Part shown: piece by piece, positions 57,853 through 62,528 of the stretch
How the letters are laid out: every line of letters starts with the position of its first letter
Position numbering within the stretch: the first letter of the stretch is position 1
Notes under the pieces: model-generated
Told to the model about the DNA's origin: nothing
Database searches by the model: none
Seen by the model: the letters and a program-made list of their open reading frames with translations, nothing else
Source of the DNA: an uncultured Bacteroidales bacterium
GTDB taxonomy: Bacteria > Bacteroidota > Bacteroidia > Bacteroidales > Paludibacteraceae
Assembly (NCBI GenBank): GCA_946185835.1
Contig: CAMHKW010000010.1
Location: 1-62,528, forward strand
DNA length: 62,528 nucleotides
Reading direction: 5' to 3'
Program-made: the position numbers and the translations under genes

Positions 57853-59475
57853 ATGGCAGTTATTCCTCCTTTTTCTATGCCGATGTTCCGTTCGTGGGTA
57901 CCTAAATCCCTTCGACCATGGATATATATCGTTCAGGTGTTTTGTGTACAGTTCTCAGGTGGCGTCTACCTCGGAGCTTTAGAAGCCGTTCGCGGCACCA
58001 CCGGTCTGATGATAGAGGACCTTCTGATGCTGCTATACGCAGGTTTAGCGGGCATGGCAGTATACTTCCCGATGCTGTTTCGCATGAAGTTCCGCTTTAC
58101 CAACCAACAGCTGTTATGCGGTGCGGCAGCGGTGATAGGCATTTGTAACCTTATCACCATGAGTACCACCAACATGGCGGTCTTGCTACCTGTCTGTTTC
58201 GTGGCAGGCATGGCGAAGCTGCAAGGCACGTTCGAGTGTATGAGTAACATACAGCTGTGGATTACTCCCAAGCGCGACTTTGGAGTGTTCTTCCCGGTGC
58301 TGCATATCATTCTGCTTACCGCAATAACGGGCAGCGCATGGTTAGCAGCGGTGGTGGCGTTTCATTTCTCTTGGCAGATGATGCACGTGCTCACCATCGG
58401 CACCATGTGTTTTATTATCGTTGTGCAACTCACTCTGTGTCAGCCGTTCTGCCCGATGCCGCAACGCATGTCTCTAAAAGGATTAGATATATGGACAGGA
58501 CTTCTGATCAGCCTGCTGATGCTGATGGTTTGCTACTTCATGGTATACGGCGACTATCTGCTGTGGCTCAAATCGTTGCGCTTGCGCCTTGTGCTCGGGT
58601 GCAGTCTGATAGCGCTTGCCTTTGTCCTCTATCGCCTCAAGACGGTAGAGAAGCCATATATCTCGTTTGAAATCTTCCGTTATAAGAACGTCCTGCCGAT
58701 ACTGCTTGTCACTGTTATAGCCGAGATTATGCTCGGGGCGGAGCACACCCTCGAGGAGATTTACTGGAGCGAGGTTCGGGGGTTAGAAGAGCACACGAAG
58801 ACGGGGTTGGCTTTGTGGTCGTTGCCGGGCGTGTATATAGGCGTCTTGATAACCCTCTTTTGGCTCGGGCGGCAGAAATGGAAAGTGTGGAAACTCTTTG
58901 CCATAGGCTTTGGCTGTATCACTGCCTACGCCGTAATGATGTATATGCTGATAGATGTCAATGTCGCTCTGTCAGTATATCGTCCGGCACTTATCTTGCG
59001 CGGCTGTGCCTACTCTATTCTGGCTGCGTCGCTGATGTGGAGTCTGCATGAGTTGGTGCACGACCTCGAACATTTCTTTATGAGTCTGTTTATCTTCAAT
59101 GTGCTACACATGTATCTTGCCGGAGCTGCCGGTTATGGGTTATACACCACCCTGTTTCAGCACTTGATGGCAGACAACATGTCCAACTACGGAGCATACC
59201 TTACACCTACAGCTCTCGATGCTCTAACCTCTAACAGCGTCAGCGGTCTAACCTCTAACAGCGTCAGCGGTCTAACGTCTTTTCTCCACTCGATGATGTC
59301 GGTATCGCTCAAGCAGATATTCGGCAATATCATCTGGGCTGCAGGTATTATGACAATGGCGTTCTTGCTACTTGACATTCCGCGTGTTCGCACCGGCATA
59401 GAGAAAGTGCCTTACTGGTCGGTCTATGGTATCAAGATGCTGACACGTCTTACAAGTCAAACGACAAGCAGATAG
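57853..59475 (+). CDS. MFS multidrug transporter, DHA2/EmrB type, with an 8-residue repeat insertion
   Basis: About 540 residues from ATG 57853, 25 bases after the fusion-protein gene. A GTG at 57835 is possible but less likely. About fourteen hydrophobic segments are present, and the position beside EmrA/TolC-like genes fits EmrB. The charged and motif-C regions are weak, so this is a divergent member. Between two segments (about residues 457-476) the duplicated LTSNSVSG is encoded by a 24-bp dispersed repeat (59223-59270). It lies in a predicted loop and keeps the frame. Expected role: proton-driven export of drugs, bile acids or fatty acids. Confidence 0.85.
   Translation: MAVIPPFSMPMFRSWVPKSLRPWIYIVQVFCVQFSGGVYLGALEAVRGTTGLMIEDLLMLLYAGLAGMAVYFPMLFRMKFRFTNQQLLCGAAAVIGICNLITMSTTNMAVLLPVCFVAGMAKLQGTFECMSNIQLWITPKRDFGVFFPVLHIILLTAITGSAWLAAVVAFHFSWQMMHVLTIGTMCFIIVVQLTLCQPFCPMPQRMSLKGLDIWTGLLISLLMLMVCYFMVYGDYLLWLKSLRLRLVLGCSLIALAFVLYRLKTVEKPYISFEIFRYKNVLPILLVTVIAEIMLGAEHTLEEIYWSEVRGLEEHTKTGLALWSLPGVYIGVLITLFWLGRQKWKVWKLFAIGFGCITAYAVMMYMLIDVNVALSVYRPALILRGCAYSILAASLMWSLHELVHDLEHFFMSLFIFNVLHMYLAGAAGYGLYTTLFQHLMADNMSNYGAYLTPTALDALTSNSVSGLTSNSVSGLTSFLHSMMSVSLKQIFGNIIWAAGIMTMAFLLLDIPRVRTGIEKVPYWSVYGIKMLTRLTSQTTSR
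59223..59280. repeat. 24-bp tandem repeat inside the MFS gene
   Basis: The unit starting TCTAACCTCTAACAGCGTCA occurs at 59223-59246 and 59247-59270, with a partial third copy. The same sequence inverted lies at 56665-56700, and a degenerate copy is at 14532-14560 (CAGCGGTCTAACCCCTAACA). Confidence 0.9.
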
Positions 59476-59498
59476 CGCCTGCCGACAGTAACACAAAA

Positions 59499-59522
59499 GA
59501 AGGCAACCCTTTGGTTGCCTTC
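59499..59522. terminator. Perfect 10-bp hairpin between the MFS and hsp20 genes
   Basis: GAAGGCAACC (59499-59508), loop CTTT, GGTTGCCTTC (59513-59522). It lies between convergent genes, so it can serve both strands. Confidence 0.85.
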
Positions 59523-59587
59523 TCTTCTATACTGTGGATATGTTGTACTATAACTTTCCGCTAAGGAAATTCTTCCAACTTACCACT

Positions 59588-60016
59588 TTATTGTATCTCT
59601 ATCTGTTTTGCAGTTTTGCCTTCCACTTTCTTAACCTTTGGCAGTTCGATAGTCAAAATACCGTCTTCAGCCTTAGCCTTGATTGCCTCCTCGTCAACAT
59701 CATCAGGCAGAGTATATTTCTGCTCATAGTTGGTGTACGAGAACTCGCGACGCAAATAGTGGGCATGCTTGTCTTCCTCCTTGTGCTCATACTTGTTCTC
59801 GATGGCAACACATAGGTTGTGGTCTTCGTCGATATTTACTCGGCAGAACTCCTTCTTAACACCCGGAGCAGCCAACTCAACAATATAGGCGTGTTCCGTT
59901 TCTTTTACGTTAACCGATGGAGCAGTAGTATTGGCGCTGTTCATAATGTCTGAGTTCAAAAACTCATCGAATACTGTCGGAAACCATCCGTTTCTGCGAT
60001 AAATCATAGGTTTCAT
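59588..60016 (-). CDS. Small heat-shock protein, Hsp20 family
   Basis: A 142-residue cytoplasmic holdase chaperone. The alpha-crystallin domain spans about 38-135, with VNVKETEHAYIVELAAPGVK, the FSYTNYEQKYTLPDDVDEEA stretch and the canonical DGILTIELPK. Oligomer-binding I-x-I tail is IEIQ. It binds unfolding proteins. Unusually for this window, a full AGGAGGT ribosome-binding site lies six bases before the start. Confidence 0.95.
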   Translation of the reverse strand: MKPMIYRRNGWFPTVFDEFLNSDIMNSANTTAPSVNVKETEHAYIVELAAPGVKKEFCRVNIDEDHNLCVAIENKYEHKEEDKHAHYLRREFSYTNYEQKYTLPDDVDEEAIKAKAEDGILTIELPKVKKVEGKTAKQIEIQ

Positions 60017-60022
60017 AATTTT

Positions 60023-60029
60023 ACCTCCT
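60023..60029 (-). promoter_or_regulatory. Strong Shine-Dalgarno site for hsp20
   Basis: AGGAGGT on the minus strand, six bases before the ATG at 60016. Most genes in the window lack such a site, so this one may be translated more strongly or have a different origin. Confidence 0.8.
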
Positions 60030-60289
60030 ATTGTTTAGTTAATTATTCAAGATTACGTTTCAAAACTTCGACCTTCGACTTTCGACTTTCAGCCTGTGGC
60101 TTACTGCCTTTGACTTACTGTCTGTGGTCTATGGTCTGTGGTTTTTCAACCTTCGCCTATGTAAGGTCAACTTTCGTGCCGAAGCAGGCAAATCACCGTT
60201 TTATGTCATTTTGTCCATTTGACCATGCCAAAAAGTCCATTTCTTTGACTATTTGTCACACAAAACTTATATCTGCTCACTAATACAAA

Positions 60290-60469
60290 TTCTCCACGCC
60301 ATTGTAAGTAAGTCCATTATGGCATGTGTATTGCTAAATTATATCGCACGTGAATAAAACTTCTCCACGTTATTGGATGTATGCTCATTATATGTGTAGA
60401 TTGCTATTTATATCGCGTATAAATACAACTTCTCCACGTTATTGGATGTATGCTCAATAGCGTGGAGAA
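60290..60469. repeat. Three-copy tandem repeat of about 70 bp ending in a hairpin
   Basis: TTCTCCACG units begin at 60290, 60361 and 60430 (periods 71 and 69). The last unit pairs TTCTCCACGTTATTG (60430-60444) with CAATAGCGTGGAGAA (60455-60469), 14 of 15 positions. The hairpin lies 26 bases past the stop of the small minus-strand gene and could be its terminator. The rest of 60030-60290 holds CTTCGACTTTCGAC-type micro-repeats and no gene. Confidence 0.8.
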
Positions 60470-60495
60470 AAGTCAATACCAATGGTGAGGGGTCA

Positions 60496-60654
60496 TCACA
60501 TCGGACGATTTTTGTGTTTTTGTTTGCGGGTGTATTGTTTGCGGTTGCGCTCGACGATAGTGCGTGGCAGAGGCTTACCATGCAGACGAATCTCGTCTTC
60601 GCGGTTCTTCCGTCGCAGAGCCTTCAGTGCCGAGAGTGCATCTTTCTTATTCAT
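60496..60654 (-). CDS. Small basic conserved protein
   Basis: A 52-residue protein starting at ATG 60654. A longer start at 60723 adds a poorly conserved-looking leader. The sequence is strongly basic: KKDALSALKALRRKNREDEI, then RLHGKPLPRTIVERNRKQY and a KQKHKNRP tail. I recall similar short Bacteroidales proteins with the ALRRKNREDEIRLHGKPLPR core, so it is probably real, perhaps RNA- or ribosome-binding. Function is unknown. A hairpin follows 26 bases after the stop. Confidence 0.65.
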   Translation of the reverse strand: MNKKDALSALKALRRKNREDEIRLHGKPLPRTIVERNRKQYTRKQKHKNRPM

Positions 60655-60801
60655 AGCCTTTTCGATAAAAGTAATTGTTCGACTTGTCGTATAGTATCTC
60701 ATTATAACACTTACAAAAGTCATACCATATCTGTTTGCAAGATAGCATTTTCACATCAAAGAAGCGAAAACACATATTGAACTCTCTTTCGGTTTGCGCA
60801 G

Positions 60802-60824
60802 TTGAAAAAATATTCCTATCTTTG
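60802..60824 (+). promoter_or_regulatory. Promoter for the prolyl-tRNA deacylase-like gene
   Basis: TATCTTTG at 60817-60824 matches the -7 element. TTG triplets at 60793 and 60802 are possible -33 elements, the first with a better 21-base spacing. The ATG is 50 bases downstream. Confidence 0.6.
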
Positions 60825-60874
60825 CGTTACAAATTATCATACTTTATGAGCTTGAACTTAAATTACAAAAAAAG

Positions 60875-61435
60875 ATGAACAGCGACATTAGTCATTACGA
60901 GATCATTTCCGACCGCCAGGAGCGGGTGCTGCGGTATCTGACGGAGCACGACATACCCTTCACTACTTACAACCATCCCGAGGGCAAGACCATCGAAGAG
61001 GCTAAGCGTTGGTGGAAAGACGATGGCAGCGTCCACTGCAAGAACATCTTCATGCGCAACCACAAAGGCGACCAACACTACCTGATATGCTTCCCTTGCG
61101 ACGACGACCTCGCCATTCATGACATCGAACATTGGCTCAAGCAGGTGCTCGTCTCGCAAGGACACAAAGCACCCGGCAAACTCTCGTTTGCCTCGCCTGA
61201 GCGTATGATGCGCTACTTAGGTTTAGAGCCCGGCAGCGTCAGCCCGTTCGGACTCATCAACGACCTGGAGCACCATGTCATCCTCTTCCTTGACAGCCGT
61301 CTTCGCGATGCCGCCACGCTCAGTTTCCACCCCAACGACTGCCGCGGAACGGTAGTCATCAGCCAAGACGCCTTTCAGAAGTACCTTGCAAGCGTCGGAA
61401 ACAAAGTGGAGTATATCAACACACAAGAAAGATGA
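60875..61435 (+). CDS. YbaK/ProX-type prolyl-tRNA deacylase
   Basis: A 186-residue cytoplasmic single-domain editing protein of the PrdX/YbaK family. Blocks are PFTTYNHPEGKTIEEAK, CKNIFMRNHKGDQHYLICFP (with the catalytic-site lysine and the YLIC strand), GKLSFASPERMMRYLGLEPG and VSPFGLINDLEHHVILFLD. Family members remove wrongly attached amino acids, mainly Ala, from tRNA-Pro. It is a stand-alone gene with its own promoter. Confidence 0.92.
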   Translation: MNSDISHYEIISDRQERVLRYLTEHDIPFTTYNHPEGKTIEEAKRWWKDDGSVHCKNIFMRNHKGDQHYLICFPCDDDLAIHDIEHWLKQVLVSQGHKAPGKLSFASPERMMRYLGLEPGSVSPFGLINDLEHHVILFLDSRLRDAATLSFHPNDCRGTVVISQDAFQKYLASVGNKVEYINTQER

Positions 61436-61472
61436 TCAAGCTATCAAGAGCACAATAATTTAGATTTCAATA

Positions 61473-61504
61473 TTTGCTTATATAAATATCTTTTCGTACA
61501 TTTG
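61473..61504 (+). promoter_or_regulatory. Consensus promoter in front of the structured RNA
   Basis: TTTG (61473-61476), 20-base spacer, TACATTTG (61497-61504), a full consensus match. Transcription should start near 61511, yet the next gene starts at 61996. Confidence 0.8.
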
Positions 61505-61510
61505 CAGCCT

Positions 61511-61960
61511 AAAAGGGCGAAAACATAAATTACGATTTCAAACTTTAATTACTGCAACTATGAGTTAGTTGCTGTTGGCACAATTAGATGTGCTCAATCA
61601 TATAAGAGAGGTATAAACACAAAAAGCGATTACGTTGAGTCTAGTAGAATCTTTCGATAATAAACACGTTGTTTATCGACATTAAATAGCAAATACCTGA
61701 CACCGACAGCGTAAAAAAGCGGTGATAGAAAAGACATAACAGGCGCAAAGTGTTGCGCCACAAAATAGCGTTATAAGCCAAACTTGATTACTTGAAATCT
61801 GGACAATTTCGGTAATTTATTAACTCAAGTACGGGTTTATGCACGCTCATGCTTTTGGCGTGAGTTTTCTGTGCGTAATTTGAGTTAATAAGGTAGTCCA
61901 GAACCTCAAGTAATCAAATGAGCGAACGAAAGTTCACGCTTTTTGCGTGTTTATAGTCTT
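61511..61960 (+). ncRNA. Candidate structured RNA of unknown class
   Basis: Pairings read directly from the sequence: hairpin 61554-61560/61566-61572 (7 bp); hairpin 61578-61582/61589-61593; long-range closing stem 61612-61628/61937-61955 (17 bp with a 2-base bulge); inside it hairpins near 61654-61679, 61701-61724 and 61742-61759 (GGCGCAA/TTGCGCC, perfect); then a rod 61784-61917 made of two perfect 12-bp stems (61784-61795/61906-61917 and 61817-61828/61880-61891), a 6-bp stem (61799-61804/61896-61901) and two upper stems. A GAAC-GAAA-GTTC tetraloop follows at 61924-61935. A consensus promoter precedes it and no gene lies inside. I see none of the consensus blocks of RNase P RNA, tmRNA or SRP RNA. 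The order closing stem, small hairpins, long hairpin recalls a retron msr-msd, but no reverse transcriptase is visible. It could also be the structured leader of the next gene. Confidence 0.65.
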
Positions 61961-61995
61961 GCTCAAATTAAAACAATTATAAAATTCTTGATGTT

Positions 61996-62379
61996 ATGGA
62001 AACAAACAATTATTCAACCGAAGATTTGGTCTTGTGGTTAGACCGAGAAATGCCTAAGTATCTCCGATTAAATAGAGGTGAAGAGCACTATGTCCCAATC
62101 ATCTATAAACATGAATGGACAGGGCATAAAAATTCATGGATAGCGATGTTTGCAAAAGAAGGTTGCAAGTATTTTAATCCTGCTAATTGCATTTTATGCG
62201 TCGAAGGCAGTGATTTTGCTTCCACAATTCAGAAGTTCCGCGATGAGTTTAATCGCTTTGCAACGATAGGTGTATTTGTGGGAAAAGAATATCATCCTGA
62301 AAAATTACCTGAAGATAAGAAAGGATTACGTTATGCGTATGACATTACTTCATGTAAAATAAATACTAAGTTTGCATAA
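61996..62379 (+). CDS. Unrecognised 127-residue protein
   Basis: A cytoplasmic-looking protein without signal peptide or membrane segment. It is rich in aromatic and charged residues (DLVLWLDREMPKYLRLNRGE, YVPIIYKHEWTGHKNSWIAM). I do not recognise the family. Codon choice and composition are clearly more AT-rich than the core genes, suggesting acquisition. It starts 41 bases after the long-range stem of the structured RNA and has no nearer promoter, so it is probably transcribed with that RNA. If the RNA is retron-like this could be an accessory protein, but nothing in the protein itself shows that. Confidence 0.75.
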   Translation: METNNYSTEDLVLWLDREMPKYLRLNRGEEHYVPIIYKHEWTGHKNSWIAMFAKEGCKYFNPANCILCVEGSDFASTIQKFRDEFNRFATIGVFVGKEYHPEKLPEDKKGLRYAYDITSCKINTKFA

Positions 62380-62406
62380 TTTCAATTATTTGCATTTAGA
62401 TGTATC

Positions 62407-62528
62407 ATGAAAAGAATACTCTCTATTTTGATTTGCATTAATGCAATTTGTACTATATCCTTTGCTCAAGGACAAGGCTTTTTTATGGACATGGAGGATG
62501 AAAACATTTCTGCATCTGATGTAATTAA
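62407..62528 (+). CDS. Secreted protein, 5' part only, cut by the window end
   Basis: ATG 62407 starts a signal peptide (MKRILSILICINAICTISFA, cleavage before QGQG). Forty codons are visible before the window ends. The mature start QGQGFFMDMEDENIS is acidic. It follows the unknown gene by 27 bases. Family cannot be assigned. Confidence 0.65.
   Translation, partial: MKRILSILICINAICTISFAQGQGFFMDMEDENISASDVI

Noticed and set aside
57835..57855. GTG at 57835 as start of the MFS gene
   Set aside because: The ATG at 57853 leaves a normal N-terminus before the first membrane segment; the GTG adds only six residues without support.
61784..61917. 6S RNA or a palindromic MITE as explanation for the rod
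   Set aside because: The rod has asymmetric internal loops and wobble pairs like an RNA, but the surrounding closing stem and extra hairpins do not fit 6S RNA, and no repeat copy is present in the window. Kept as unknown class.

Overview
The window looks like a chromosomal segment of a host-associated Bacteroidales bacterium (Prevotella/Porphyromonas-like). The evidence is the TTTG-N19/20-TAnnTTTG promoters, a SusC/SusD pair, PorT and type IX (T9SS) sorting domains, BspA-type leucine-rich repeat proteins with InlB-like repeats, and very few Shine-Dalgarno sites. No tRNA, rRNA, CRISPR array or transposase gene was seen.

Layout. 0-21.5 kb is an accessory surface-protein region: two AAA+ ATPase genes followed by a shared hairpin, a small secreted protein, and four large secreted repeat proteins. 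The last of these is one reading frame broken by two in-frame stops. 22-24.9 kb holds divergent genes for a secreted esterase and an OmpA-family protein. 24.9-33 kb is a 2,711-residue T9SS surface protein built from duplicated Ig-like modules. 33-38 kb carries psuK-psuG, a second esterase, gmk and a T9SS-type secreted protein. 38.1-41.4 kb has a small DNA-binding-like protein, two paralogous outer-membrane barrels and ApbE. 41.4-46.4 kb is a compact run bamD-omega-coaBC-aroQ-porT-lipoprotein with overlapping and TTG starts. On the minus strand follow DUF4296-lspA-dksA. Then come an acyltransferase, ribF, a SusC/SusD pair, a TolC/HlyD/MFS export system, a small heat-shock protein, a small basic protein and a prolyl-tRNA deacylase-like protein. 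The right end (61.4-62.5 kb) is AT-rich, with an unidentified structured RNA and two unrecognised genes.

How it works together: the cell exports large adhesive or glycan-contacting surface proteins, with PorT as part of the T9SS machinery and BamD and LspA supporting the envelope. SusC/SusD, the barrels and the tripartite pump handle import and export. The housekeeping genes lie between these surface loci.

Intergenic DNA is unusually rich in repeats. There are inverted-repeat-bounded modules around ATPase genes, a 210-bp MITE-like element, 33-, 66- and 70-bp tandem repeats, and a dispersed repeat that has entered coding sequence. The strongest candidate for something undescribed is the RNA at about 61.51-61.96 kb. 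It has a strong promoter, a 17-bp long-range closing stem, three small hairpins and a 134-nt rod, an arrangement that resembles a retron msr-msd in shape, but no reverse transcriptase is visible in the window. Second is the IR-bounded ATPase module with its apparently gene-less counterpart.
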